40,838 bases of DNA from an uncultured Treponema sp. (GTDB taxonomy: Bacteria > Spirochaetota > Spirochaetia > Treponematales > Treponemataceae): positions 1-40,838 of the forward strand of contig NZ_CAMCEC010000021.1 in assembly GCF_945873775.1 (NCBI RefSeq). Reading direction: 5' to 3'. Below are positions 1-7,973 of this stretch, in pieces. Numbering within the stretch: the first letter of the stretch is position 1; each line of letters opens with the position of its first letter. Position numbers and translations under genes: made by a program. The notes beneath the pieces are model-generated. The model saw only the letters and a program-made list of their open reading frames with translations, did not search any database and was not told the DNA's origin.

Positions 1-519
1 AGCGATATGATTATAGAAAAATCCGTTCAGCTTTTGAGCTATGCGGAAGATGGTGCGCCGAATCTTTCTGTTACAACTCCGCAGGAAGTTCTTTTGGCTC
101 AAGGCGGATGCATGGCTTCTTTGGGAGCCGCTTCAAGTTCTTTTGGAGCTGCAAATCTTCTTTCGCTTGCAATAAATTCAAGATATAAAATTTCCCGCTC
201 GCTGATTTCTGCAATTTTGCTTCCGTATATTATTGAAGATGCGGCTTCATTTAAGGCTGAAAAACTTGCGGTTCTTTCACGGCTTTTGAATGCTTCCCGC
301 CCGGAAGATTCTGTTTCTTCAGCAGTTGCTTCTCTTGCGGACTATGTAAGGCAGAAAATTGCGAAGATAAATATTCCGGCACGTTTAAAAGACCTTTCGC
401 TTTCTATAGAGCAGCTTTCTGTTGCGGCGGAAGATGCTGGCGAGCTTGAGCTTATAAACAGCCTTCAGCGAAGCATGACAACTGATGATTTGTTTGAAAT
501 CATAAAGAAGGCTTACTGA
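1..519 (+). CDS. Iron-containing alcohol dehydrogenase-like protein, C-terminal part (cut by window edge)
   Basis: The reading frame is open from the first base, so the visible 172 residues are only the C-terminal part and the ATG at position 7 is probably internal. The helical pattern, with a conserved small-residue stretch followed by AILLP, fits the all-helical C-terminal domain of group III iron-dependent alcohol dehydrogenases. Aligned from memory with E. coli FucO, the segment encoded at about 139-225 matches without gaps. However, the two metal-ligand histidines (FucO H263 and H277) are replaced, by Leu and Arg. The family assignment is therefore fair, but catalysis with the usual Fe/Zn site is doubtful. 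The stop overlaps the next start (TGATG), so it is translationally coupled to the RNA methyltransferase gene. Confidence 0.6.
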   Translation, partial: SDMIIEKSVQLLSYAEDGAPNLSVTTPQEVLLAQGGCMASLGAASSSFGAANLLSLAINSRYKISRSLISAILLPYIIEDAASFKAEKLAVLSRLLNASRPEDSVSSAVASLADYVRQKIAKINIPARLKDLSLSIEQLSVAAEDAGELELINSLQRSMTTDDLFEIIKKAY

Positions 520-1331
520 TGATAAATCCTGGAAAACTTTTTCAGCTTGAACCGGGACAAAAAAGGCGCAAGCTGGCTCTTACTTTTGGCGAGCTTGAAC
601 GCGACATTGCCGGCATTGCGGAACATGGAACTGAATATAATTTTCCGGGAATGACACGTGCCGAATACACAAAAACCGTTGCGCAGATTGTGTTGGATGA
701 CCCAAAGCTTCCACAAAGCGCAGCAGAAGAACTAAAAAAACTTATTGAAGCAGAAGTTTTTGATGAGCGAAGAGTTTGCAATTTTGCCCGGAATTCCTTG
801 CTGGCCATAATAGGAACTTTTCCAGCGGAATGGGATTTAGTTATTGCGCCGCATTCCAGTGAAAATCTTTGTGTTCAAAGCAGAAAGTTTTTCAAAGGTG
901 TGAGTGTTTATGCAGAAGACATCCGCTCTCCGTTTAACATTGGCTCTATTTTTAGAACTGCGGAAGCGATGGGCTGCGAAAGTGTTTTTATTTCCCCGAA
1001 CTGCACAGATCCAAATCAGCCTCGTGCGTTAAGAAGCGGAATGGGCTGCATAGAAACTTTGGGTTACAAAAGATGTTCACTAGAAGAACTTCCGAAGGAT
1101 AAGCCTGTATTTGTTTTGGAAACAGGCGGAACTCCCATAACTGAATTTTCTTTTCCAAAAGAAGGAATTGTAATAATCGGCTCAGAAGAGCTTGGTGTAA
1201 GCCCAGAAGCATTAAAAAGAGCTGACTACGGAAGAGTTTCAATTCCGATGACAGGATTAAAAGCGTCTTTAAATGTTGGCGTTGCTTTTGGAATTCTTAT
1301 GCAGGCTTGGGTTCAATCTCTTTCAGTCTGA
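519..1331 (+). CDS. TrmH/SpoU family RNA 2'-O-methyltransferase
   Basis: A 270-residue protein with a roughly 125-residue N-terminal part of no clear family, followed by a SPOUT methyltransferase domain. All three SpoU motifs are present: NIGSIFRTAEAMG (motif 1), GSEELGVSPEAL (motif 2) and SIPMTGLKASLNVGVAFG (motif 3), which together form the knotted AdoMet site. Family members methylate ribose 2'-OH of tRNA or rRNA; the exact target cannot be read from the sequence. The start codon overlaps the preceding stop as TGATG. An alternative RNA target, for example tRNA position 18 or 34 or 23S rRNA, cannot be separated without a tree. Confidence 0.85.
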   Translation: MINPGKLFQLEPGQKRRKLALTFGELERDIAGIAEHGTEYNFPGMTRAEYTKTVAQIVLDDPKLPQSAAEELKKLIEAEVFDERRVCNFARNSLLAIIGTFPAEWDLVIAPHSSENLCVQSRKFFKGVSVYAEDIRSPFNIGSIFRTAEAMGCESVFISPNCTDPNQPRALRSGMGCIETLGYKRCSLEELPKDKPVFVLETGGTPITEFSFPKEGIVIIGSEELGVSPEALKRADYGRVSIPMTGLKASLNVGVAFGILMQAWVQSLSV

Positions 1332-1337
1332 AATTCA

Positions 1338-1366
1338 TTGAAAACAATTCAGATTTACATTAAAAT
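1338..1366 (+). promoter_or_regulatory. Predicted sigma70 promoter for the GT4 gene
   Basis: TTGAAA at 1338-1343 and TAAAAT at 1361-1366 are separated by 17 bases and lie directly after the methyltransferase stop. The likely start of transcription near 1373 leaves a short leader carrying AGGA ahead of the ATG at 1388. Confidence 0.5.
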
Positions 1367-1387
1367 TCATTCATAGGAAAACGAAAA

Positions 1388-2497
1388 ATGAAAGTTGCAA
1401 TTGTACATGACTGGCTTGTAAATTATGGCGGCGCTGAAACTTGGGTTGAATATATGCTTCGTCTTTATCCAGATGCTGATATTTACACTCTTGTGTACAA
1501 CAAAAAAAAGATGGGCAGTCATTTTGCCAATAATAAAATCTACACTTCTTATATACAAAAACTTCCTTTTGCTTCTCGAATTTATACAAAGCTTTTAAAA
1601 TTCATGCCGAATGCGTTTGAGGCTTTTGATTTTTCAGGATATGACTTGGTTCTTTGCTCTTCATCTTGCTGCGCAAAAGGTGTAATTACGCCGCCTTCTG
1701 TTCCTCATGTTGCATATATTCATTCCCCGATGCGCTATGCCTGGGATTTGTTTTTTGACTACAGAAAGAGAAGCGGAAAACTGACACGCTTTTTTATGAA
1801 CCGCTGGATTCCTGCTTTGCGGCAGTGGGATTTTATTTCAAGCCAGAGAATTGATGCTGTTGTAGCGAATTCAAACTATATTGCCCGGCGTATAAAAAAA
1901 TTCTGGAACTTGGACGCTAAAGTTGTTTATTGTCCTATAAATACTGAACGTTTTTTCCCTGCTGATGTTGAGCCGGAAGATTTTTATGTTGCATTTTCGC
2001 GCCTTGTGCCTTACAAGCGTATTGATTTGGCTGTGAGCGCGTGTAAAAAACTTGGACGCAAACTTGTTGTTATCGGTGCTGGCTCTGAAATGGAGAATCT
2101 AAAGAAACTTGCAGGAAACGACAAGAATATTCTTTTTGCAGGAAGAGCAGAAGATTCAGAAGTCCGTTCATATCTTCAGCGTTGCCGAGCTCTTATTTTT
2201 TGTGCGGAAGAAGATTTGGGGCTTACTCCTTTGGAAGCTCAGGCTTGCGGTCGTCCTGTGATTGCATTTGGAAAAGGTGGAGCTTTGGAAACTGTTGTTG
2301 ACGGAAAGACAGGCATCTTTTTTGACAAGCAGGAAACAGACAGCGTTGCTGATTCAATTCTTGAATTTGAACAGCTTGATTCAAAAGGCACTTTCAAGAA
2401 AGAAAAAATTATAAGCCATGCGCGCCAGTTCAGCATAGAAAAATCGCTGGAGCAGTTCCAAAAAATCATCAAGGAAACACAGGAAAAGTTAAAATGA
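1388..2497 (+). CDS. GT4-family glycosyltransferase
   Basis: A 369-residue GT-B retaining glycosyltransferase acting in the cytoplasm. The N-terminal Rossmann half begins MKVAIVHDWLVNYGGAE, typical of GT4 enzymes with a glycine-rich acceptor loop. The C-terminal half (from about residue 195) carries the sugar-nucleotide site with the EX7E-type motif EEDLGLTPLEAQACG. The pattern HVAYIHSPMRYAWD resembles WbaZ/mannosyltransferase-like enzymes of O-antigen or exopolysaccharide synthesis. Donor and acceptor are not predictable here. Its stop overlaps the start of the next gene (ATGA), suggesting coupled expression with the downstream membrane protein and a shared role in envelope glycan or glycolipid assembly. 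That role is an inference. Confidence 0.85.
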   Translation: MKVAIVHDWLVNYGGAETWVEYMLRLYPDADIYTLVYNKKKMGSHFANNKIYTSYIQKLPFASRIYTKLLKFMPNAFEAFDFSGYDLVLCSSSCCAKGVITPPSVPHVAYIHSPMRYAWDLFFDYRKRSGKLTRFFMNRWIPALRQWDFISSQRIDAVVANSNYIARRIKKFWNLDAKVVYCPINTERFFPADVEPEDFYVAFSRLVPYKRIDLAVSACKKLGRKLVVIGAGSEMENLKKLAGNDKNILFAGRAEDSEVRSYLQRCRALIFCAEEDLGLTPLEAQACGRPVIAFGKGGALETVVDGKTGIFFDKQETDSVADSILEFEQLDSKGTFKKEKIISHARQFSIEKSLEQFQKIIKETQEKLK

Positions 2498-3537
2498 CAA
2501 ACCAGACTTTGGCAGACTTGCTTGTTCTTGCTCTGCTTTTTATAGGAAACGCCAGATTTGTTTTTGTGAACCATTCCAGAAAAGATTCGCTGTCGATTGC
2601 GCCTTTTGCGGGGCTTTTTATTGCGGTTGTAAATATTTTTGTTTTTACGCTTTCTGTTGAAAATTTTTTTATTTTTGCGCTTGCATTTTTGTCTGCCGTT
2701 TGGAATGTCCGCTCTGTTTTGAGGATGTTCTCTGATGTTATTTTGGATCAGTATGAATTAAAACTTATTTTGATTTGCTCGCTGAACGCTCTTTTTGCCG
2801 CGCTGATGATTTTTGCAGTTATCTATTTCCGCCCGATGAATCCTAAAAAAAATCGCTTGCCTGTAAAACAAAAAACTGTTTTGTATTCAGGAAGTTTTCA
2901 AGAAGGATTTTCTGAGCTGAAAAAGCCTTTCACAATTCCTTCTGCAAAGCTTTATAATTTTGAGCCGGAAACAGAAAGTCCCGCAGGAAGAAAAATTGTT
3001 TTGTTTGCGCCGCCAGAAACAGCAGATTCTGAAATTTACACATCATTTTTTTACAAGCTTGCGTATAACGGATTTTCTGTTTATTCTTTGGATTTTTATA
3101 AAGAAATTGATCTGGCCTCAAAAAAGGGTACAGATTTAAAATGGATAAGGCGATTTTTGGCAATAAAGCAAAAGATTTTTAACCCTGATAAATATGAACA
3201 GATTCAAAAAAAATCAGATTCTACAAGCGAAAAATTTTGGATTCTGCTTTCGTTGTGCAACCCTACAAAAAAGGATACAGTTTTCTTGGTTACAGATGAA
3301 GATTTGTCTGGTTCAATGCAGTATGTAAGCCAGAAAAGCTTTGTAAAGATATTTGGCAGTTTTGATTTGGCTTATATAGATGACTATACCACAAAAGGCT
3401 TTGGTCCTGTTGAAAATACGGAGCCAGTTTTGGGTGCAGTTCTTGGGGTACAGCCAGACAGAAGCGGTTATATGTCAAATCATTTGGGTACAGTTCTGAC
3501 AGATTTTATCAATACTCAGATGATAAGCGGATACTAA
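2494..3537 (+). CDS. Uncharacterised membrane protein with alpha/beta soluble domain
   Basis: Not recognised. The 347-residue protein starts with about four hydrophobic segments (residues 6-23, 31-49, 54-70 and 92-111). A soluble domain of about 230 residues follows. It contains a stretch (KIVLFAPPETADSEIYTSFF and onward) that looks like the start of an alpha/beta-hydrolase-like fold, but no GxSxG nucleophile elbow is evident. It overlaps the glycosyltransferase by 4 bases, so it probably serves the same envelope pathway. Its last 29 bases overlap the convergent phosphodiesterase gene. Confidence 0.7.
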   Translation: MTNQTLADLLVLALLFIGNARFVFVNHSRKDSLSIAPFAGLFIAVVNIFVFTLSVENFFIFALAFLSAVWNVRSVLRMFSDVILDQYELKLILICSLNALFAALMIFAVIYFRPMNPKKNRLPVKQKTVLYSGSFQEGFSELKKPFTIPSAKLYNFEPETESPAGRKIVLFAPPETADSEIYTSFFYKLAYNGFSVYSLDFYKEIDLASKKGTDLKWIRRFLAIKQKIFNPDKYEQIQKKSDSTSEKFWILLSLCNPTKKDTVFLVTDEDLSGSMQYVSQKSFVKIFGSFDLAYIDDYTTKGFGPVENTEPVLGAVLGVQPDRSGYMSNHLGTVLTDFINTQMISGY

Positions 3538-4066
3538 GTTTTTCCTCATCGCTTTCTAGGTCTTTCCAGCAGAATCTGTCCCCATCAAAAATTATATAGC
3601 TGTGCCACGAATTTTCTTTTGGCAGAGAAACTGACCCTGTGTTTAGGTACAGATAGTTTTCATGCTTAACAATTTTTGGAACATGGAAATGTCCGCAGAG
3701 CAAAACACTTTTATTTGGCATTTTTAAAGGATTTGTTTCATTAAAAATATGTCCATGAGTTGCAAAGACAAGTCTGCTTCCAACATCTAGGATTGCATAT
3801 TCCGCCATAATCGGAAAGTTTAAAACCATTTGGTCTACTTCGGAATCGCAGTTTCCTTTTACACAAGTGATTTTTTCTGAAACTTCATTTAAAAGCTCTG
3901 TTACAATTTTTGGATTGTATTCTTTGGGTAAGTCGTTTCGTGGACCGTGATAAAGAATGTCGCCTAAAAGCAAAAGTCTGTCTGCCTTTTCCGCAGTGAA
4001 TCTTTCAAGAAGTTTTTTGCAATAAAAAGATGAGCCATGTATGTCAGAAGCAATCAACCATTTCAT
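3509..4066 (-). CDS. YfcE-type metallophosphoesterase
   Basis: A 185-residue calcineurin-like phosphoesterase, the usual length for the YfcE/MJ0936 family. The dinuclear metal motifs are all present in order: DIHG (residues 8-11), GDILYHGPRN, KGNCD, THGH and CGHFHVPK. Family members hydrolyse phosphodiesters in the cytoplasm; the natural substrate is generally unknown. The ATG at 4064-4066 has no Shine-Dalgarno sequence. Instead a -10 box ends 6 bases before it, so the transcript is predicted to be leaderless. The gene is divergent from lspA, with the two promoters back to back. Confidence 0.88.
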   Translation of the reverse strand: MKWLIASDIHGSSFYCKKLLERFTAEKADRLLLLGDILYHGPRNDLPKEYNPKIVTELLNEVSEKITCVKGNCDSEVDQMVLNFPIMAEYAILDVGSRLVFATHGHIFNETNPLKMPNKSVLLCGHFHVPKIVKHENYLYLNTGSVSLPKENSWHSYIIFDGDRFCWKDLESDEEKLSIRLSSEY

Positions 4067-4072
4067 GCTAAA

Positions 4073-4101
4073 ATAATAGAGAAAATGAGAAGCCAGTTCA
4101 A
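4073..4101 (-). promoter_or_regulatory. Leaderless-type promoter of the YfcE-like gene
   Basis: Read on the minus strand: TTGAAC (4096-4101), 17-base spacer, TATTAT (4073-4078), then 6 bases (4067-4072) to the ATG. Transcription would start at or within a base or two of the start codon. Confidence 0.65.
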
Positions 4102-4116
4102 GTGCATTTTGAATTG

Positions 4117-4146
4117 TTGTAAAGCCTGGCGTTTTTGTACTATAAT
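4117..4146 (+). promoter_or_regulatory. Leaderless-type promoter of lspA
   Basis: TTGTAA (4117-4122), 18-base spacer and a consensus TATAAT (4141-4146), then 6 bases to the ATG at 4153. The -10 box lies inside any longer reading frame starting at the TTG of 4135, which argues that the ATG is the true start. Confidence 0.65.
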
Positions 4147-4152
4147 TATTTT

Positions 4153-4698
4153 ATGAATCAGAACACAAAAAATAAACTTTTGCCGCTTACACTTTCTTTT
4201 GCGGTGATTCTTCTTGATCAGATTACAAAATGCCTTGTTGTGAAATTTATTCCGCGCCTTACAGTTTTTGCCGATGACGCCGTAATTGAAATTTTTGGAA
4301 AATATCTGCGCTTAATCCACGTGCGCAACAATGCTATTGCGTTCAGCATGGGATCGGGGCTTTCTGATGGTCTTAGGGGAATTCTTTTTGCCTTGCTGCC
4401 GCTTTTTGTGATTATTGCAGTTTACGTGATTTATTTTAGAAACAATGAATTTACAAAGCTTCAGCGGTGGGCTATCTGCGGAATTCTTGGCGGCGGAATT
4501 GGAAATTTAATTGACCGTTTTTTCCGGCCGGAAGGAGTCGTTGATTTTATTGACTGCTATTTTTTTGGACTTTTCGGAATGGAACGCTGGCCGACATTCA
4601 ATGTTGCGGACTCTGCGGTTGTTGTCTGCGGAATTATTTTTGTAATAACATTTGCGCTTCAGGTAAAATCTGACAGCAAAAACAATAAAAAGGAATAA
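4153..4698 (+). CDS. lspA: Lipoprotein signal peptidase II
   Basis: A 181-residue inner-membrane aspartyl protease that removes signal peptides from diacylglyceryl-modified prolipoproteins. Four hydrophobic segments are visible. The catalytic aspartates sit in GNLIDRF and FNVADSAVV, and the family motif RNNAIAFS is present. I chose the ATG at 4153 rather than an in-frame TTG at 4135. The six extra codons would run through the consensus -10 box, and the ATG begins the usual LspA N-terminus. It is followed after 3 bases by a small membrane-protein gene. The exported lipoproteins in this window (the fumarate-reductase-like protein and the sugar-binding protein) are expected substrates. Confidence 0.93.
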   Translation: MNQNTKNKLLPLTLSFAVILLDQITKCLVVKFIPRLTVFADDAVIEIFGKYLRLIHVRNNAIAFSMGSGLSDGLRGILFALLPLFVIIAVYVIYFRNNEFTKLQRWAICGILGGGIGNLIDRFFRPEGVVDFIDCYFFGLFGMERWPTFNVADSAVVVCGIIFVITFALQVKSDSKNNKKE

Positions 4699-4701
4699 AT
4701 T

Positions 4702-5070
4702 ATGAACAAAAAAGTTTTTTATCTTCTATATATATTGATTTCAAGCATTGTAAACATTCTTTTTACAGCTCTGATAATAGGCTCGCTTTTTGGAATTTGC
4801 TTTGTCTTTTTGAAGTTTGTTTTCCATGCTGCAAATTTTGAAGTTTATGGCAACGCGCTGTTTGGAAGTTTTACAATAGGGCTTGTCCTAAGTTTTTTTC
4901 TTTATTCAAAAATCACGACAAAAATTGTAAAAAAATATTCGCTTGATGAAAAATTCGGCGGTTCACCTAAAAAAACAAGAGATTCTTCTGAAAATACAGT
5001 TGCCGCAAAGAAAACAGTTCTTCCAGATTCTGTAAAAGAAGAGGAAGAAGATGAAAAATGGCGTGAATAG
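4702..5070 (+). CDS. Small two-TM membrane protein downstream of lspA
   Basis: Not recognised as a characterised family. The 122-residue protein has two long hydrophobic segments (about residues 5-37 and 46-68), then a charged C-terminal tail ending EEEEDEKWRE. It lies 3 bases after lspA and is surely co-transcribed. A role linked to lipoprotein processing is only suggested by position. It ends 4 bases before the convergent pyrKD gene. Confidence 0.7.
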   Translation: MNKKVFYLLYILISSIVNILFTALIIGSLFGICFVFLKFVFHAANFEVYGNALFGSFTIGLVLSFFLYSKITTKIVKKYSLDEKFGGSPKKTRDSSENTVAAKKTVLPDSVKEEEEDEKWRE

Positions 5071-5074
5071 AATT

Positions 5075-6850
5075 TTATACTTGTGCTATTCCGCGGAAAT
5101 CGTCAATTTTCTTGTATCCGTGGGATTGCATAAATTTTTTCAGGCCTTCGATGATTTCTATCATTGTCTTTGGATTTGAAAAAGTTGCTGTTCCAACCTG
5201 AATTGCACTAGCTCCAGCCATTATAAATTCTACTGCGTCCTGCCATTTTGAAATTCCGCCCAAACCGATTACAGGAATTTGCTGTTCTTTCGGAAGCGAG
5301 TTCACTGCTTTTACAACATCATAGACCATGCGGAGCGCAATTGGCTTTACAGCAGGTCCACAAAGTCCGGCTTTTATATTGTCGAATACAGGACGGCCGC
5401 TTTCAATGTCTATTGAAACTGCTTGAATTGTATTAATCAGGCTTAATGCGTTTGCTCCGGCTTTTATGCAGGCAAGGGCCACAGAAACCAAGTCCGGTGC
5501 GTTAGGGGACAGTTTTACAATCAAAGGCTTTGATGTAGCTTTTCTAACTGCGCTGACACAAGTGAATGCGGCTTCTGGATTTATTCCCCAAGCCATTCCG
5601 CCTGCCTTTACATTTGGGCAGCTTATATTCAGTTCGATTGCTGGAACTGGAGTTTTGTCCAAAAGCTCTGCGCCTTTTACGTAGGAATCTAGGTCGTGTC
5701 CTGCAAGGTTCGCAATTGAAACTGTGTCTAGTTTTAGCATTTCCGGCAGCTCGTTTTGAATAAAGTGCGGAACTCCAGGATTTTCAAGACCAATTGAATT
5801 TATGTCCCCAGATGAAACTTCGATAACACGTTCACCGGAATTTCCAGCTTTTGGATCTAAAGTAAGACCTTTTGAGCTTATTCCTCCTAGCTTGGAAACA
5901 TCAAAAAATCCACGGTAATTTTGTCCAAAACCGAATGTTCCGCTTGCTGCGATCACTGGGTTTTTAAATTTTATTCCTGCAATTTCAACAGATAAATCTG
6001 GCTCTATGTTTTGCGGCAATGGATTTCTTTTTGCAAATGACGGTTTTTCAAATTCTAGGATTTCAGCGTCAAAAATAGGGCCGTCTTTGCATACCCTGCG
6101 GTTTCCTTCTTTTGTGCGTATTGTGCATCCAAGGCAAGCACCGGCACCGCAAAGCATCTTTTTTTCTATGCTCAAAAAACATTTTACGCCTGCTTCTTTT
6201 GCAATTTTTTGTATATAGGCTAACATTGGTGTGGGGCCACAAGCGTATACTGCACTGTACCCTTCATTTTTTATGGTGTCAGATGTCAAGGCGGCTGTTA
6301 CCATTCCATGTATTCCAACAGAACCGTCATCAGTTGTTATTATGAGTTTTTCTGGTTCTATGTTTTCTAAGCCATAAGAGCCGCTTTTAAAGCTTGCGTA
6401 GAAGTCGTAGCTTTTTGGTGGAAGCGATGAAGCGAAATTTGCAACTGGAGCAACTCCGATTCCGCCGCCGCAAATGCAAAGTTTGCCTTCTGTTTTTTCA
6501 AAACTGTTACCTAAGGGGCCAGATAGTTCAACTAAATCATTTTTTAAAAGGTGGCAAAGCTCAACTGTACCTTCTCCTTTTTGCAAAATTAAAAACTGCA
6601 CCCTTAAATTGGTGTCGGATTTTCGTTCGACATGATAAACACTTATTGGGCGGCCAAACTGAACATTGCTTCTTGAGCTTTTTACAAGATAAAATTGGCC
6701 TGGCAAAGGCGAAATTTGAGTTTTCCGTTCAAGCTCAAGTTCTGTTTCTAAAAGAAATACATTGCTGTGAATTTCCTTGCATTCTATAACTTTTGCATTT
6801 CCTGAAAAAAGAATTCCGTTTCCGTCTTTGTCAATCTCTGGCTTATCCAT
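5075..6850 (-). CDS. pyrKD: Fused dihydroorotate dehydrogenase: PyrK electron-transfer subunit + PyrDB catalytic subunit
   Basis: One 591-residue chain joins two proteins that are normally separate in class 1B dihydroorotate dehydrogenase. Residues about 15-270 are PyrK-like: an FAD/NAD-binding ferredoxin-reductase fold with CGGGIGVAP and a [2Fe-2S] site with cysteines in MLCGAGACLGCTI and RRVCKDG. Residues about 285-590 are PyrDB: FMN barrel with catalytic cysteine in LNISCPNVKAGG and the phosphate site GLGGISKWQDA. The enzyme oxidises dihydroorotate to orotate and passes electrons to NAD+. AAGGAA precedes the ATG. It follows pyrF by 49 bases on the same strand, forming a pyrimidine pair. 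I see no stop or frameshift in the linker, so the fusion looks genuine. Confidence 0.9.
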   Translation of the reverse strand: MDKPEIDKDGNGILFSGNAKVIECKEIHSNVFLLETELELERKTQISPLPGQFYLVKSSRSNVQFGRPISVYHVERKSDTNLRVQFLILQKGEGTVELCHLLKNDLVELSGPLGNSFEKTEGKLCICGGGIGVAPVANFASSLPPKSYDFYASFKSGSYGLENIEPEKLIITTDDGSVGIHGMVTAALTSDTIKNEGYSAVYACGPTPMLAYIQKIAKEAGVKCFLSIEKKMLCGAGACLGCTIRTKEGNRRVCKDGPIFDAEILEFEKPSFAKRNPLPQNIEPDLSVEIAGIKFKNPVIAASGTFGFGQNYRGFFDVSKLGGISSKGLTLDPKAGNSGERVIEVSSGDINSIGLENPGVPHFIQNELPEMLKLDTVSIANLAGHDLDSYVKGAELLDKTPVPAIELNISCPNVKAGGMAWGINPEAAFTCVSAVRKATSKPLIVKLSPNAPDLVSVALACIKAGANALSLINTIQAVSIDIESGRPVFDNIKAGLCGPAVKPIALRMVYDVVKAVNSLPKEQQIPVIGLGGISKWQDAVEFIMAGASAIQVGTATFSNPKTMIEIIEGLKKFMQSHGYKKIDDFRGIAQV

Positions 6851-6899
6851 AAAAAGTTCCTTGTTTTATTGCTGACCGTTAGTTTGTGTGTTTTTGATT

Positions 6900-7808
6900 T
6901 TAACGAATGTTAGTTAATTCATTTTTTGAGGCTATGGCAGCTTTTGCAGCGGCTTCTACTATGTCATCAAATGAAAGAAGTTTTCCGTCTTGCTGTTTTT
7001 TTATGCAATCAGAATCTTTTTTCCAAGCGCATAGAATTCCGCGAGAAGAATTTACTGTTCCGCCTGCGTTTTTTAACAAAGCTGCGCAAATGCTTGCAGC
7101 TCCTCCTTGCGCACCGTATCCTGGAATTAAAAAGAAAATGTCTTTATAAGTTTGCCTAAGATAGTTTGCGTCGCTTTCTTCTGTGCATCCTACAACTGCT
7201 CCAACTGGGCTGCATGTTTGTTCTGGAAATATTGCTTTCATTTGGCTGCTGATCCGTTCCAGTTCTTTTCCAACTTCGTCCAGCACGCGTCCGCCTGATT
7301 TTAGTTCCTTTTGCTCAATGTCTGTCATTCCTGGATTGCTTGTTCTAAGCAGGACAAAAATTCCTTTCCCTTTGGAAGCGCAGAATTCTGTAAATGGCTT
7401 TAATGTGTCGAATCCCATGTAAGGATTTATTGTGATTATGTCTGATTCAAAATCGCCTGAAAAATGAGCTTTTGCATACGCGCTTGCTGTGGCTGCAATG
7501 TCGCCTCTTTTTATGTCTGAAATGCAGATTAGCCCGGAATCTTTTACTGTCTTTAAAGTTTCGGAGTAAACTTTAAGTCCTTCAATTCCCATTGCCTCGT
7601 AGTAAGCAATCTGGACTTTAAAGCAGCATGCGCTTTTGTCTTGTGTAATTCTTTTTATTAAAAGCTTATTGTATTCAAGAACAGCTTGCGCCGGAGAAAA
7701 CTGTTCAAGTAAATTCTGCGGAATGTAAGAAGGATCTGTGTCTAGCCCAACGCAAAGAGGTCCGTTTTTTGAGGCTAGCTCTTGTAAAATTTGCATATTG
7801 TGTTTCAT
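6900..7808 (-). CDS. pyrF: Orotidine 5'-phosphate decarboxylase, long (type 2) form
   Basis: A 302-residue TIM-barrel enzyme making UMP from OMP, the last step of de novo pyrimidine synthesis. The catalytic DxKxxD array is visible in ISDIKRGDIAATASAYA. Further signature parts are LCVGLDTDPSYIP near the N-terminus and IPGYGAQGG near the phosphate site. The length and the GYGAQGG ending fit the longer PyrF subfamily found in actinobacteria and spirochaetes rather than the roughly 230-residue E. coli type. The start has no Shine-Dalgarno sequence and lies 6 bases after a consensus TATAAT, so the message is predicted to be leaderless. pyrKD follows on the same strand. Confidence 0.92.
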   Translation of the reverse strand: MKHNMQILQELASKNGPLCVGLDTDPSYIPQNLLEQFSPAQAVLEYNKLLIKRITQDKSACCFKVQIAYYEAMGIEGLKVYSETLKTVKDSGLICISDIKRGDIAATASAYAKAHFSGDFESDIITINPYMGFDTLKPFTEFCASKGKGIFVLLRTSNPGMTDIEQKELKSGGRVLDEVGKELERISSQMKAIFPEQTCSPVGAVVGCTEESDANYLRQTYKDIFFLIPGYGAQGGAASICAALLKNAGGTVNSSRGILCAWKKDSDCIKKQQDGKLLSFDDIVEAAAKAAIASKNELTNIR

Positions 7809-7814
7809 GCGCTG

Positions 7815-7844
7815 ATTATACCATGAGCTAGTTTTAAAAGTCTA
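7815..7844 (-). promoter_or_regulatory. Leaderless-type promoter of pyrF
   Basis: On the minus strand a consensus TATAAT (7815-7820) ends 6 bases before the pyrF ATG. A weaker -35 (TAGACT, 7839-7844) lies 18 bases upstream. Confidence 0.55.
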
Positions 7845-7866
7845 TTGCTGTGTAAAACTGAAAAGA

Positions 7867-7890
7867 AATTCCCCAGTCAAGCTGGGGAAT
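7867..7890 (+). repeat. Intergenic palindrome, 9-5-9 family
   Basis: A perfect 9-bp stem (7868-7876 with 7882-7890) encloses the loop TCAAG. The usual GACA flank is absent here. A second, shorter palindromic remnant around ATTATCCG/ATAATG follows at about 7911-7927. Both lie between pyrF and the PFL gene. Confidence 0.75.
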
Positions 7891-7973
7891 TACAAAGTAT
7901 GCAAGTATAGACATTATCCGATAATGGCAAAAGTGAGATGCATTATCTGGCTCAATGCAATGCCTATATATTT

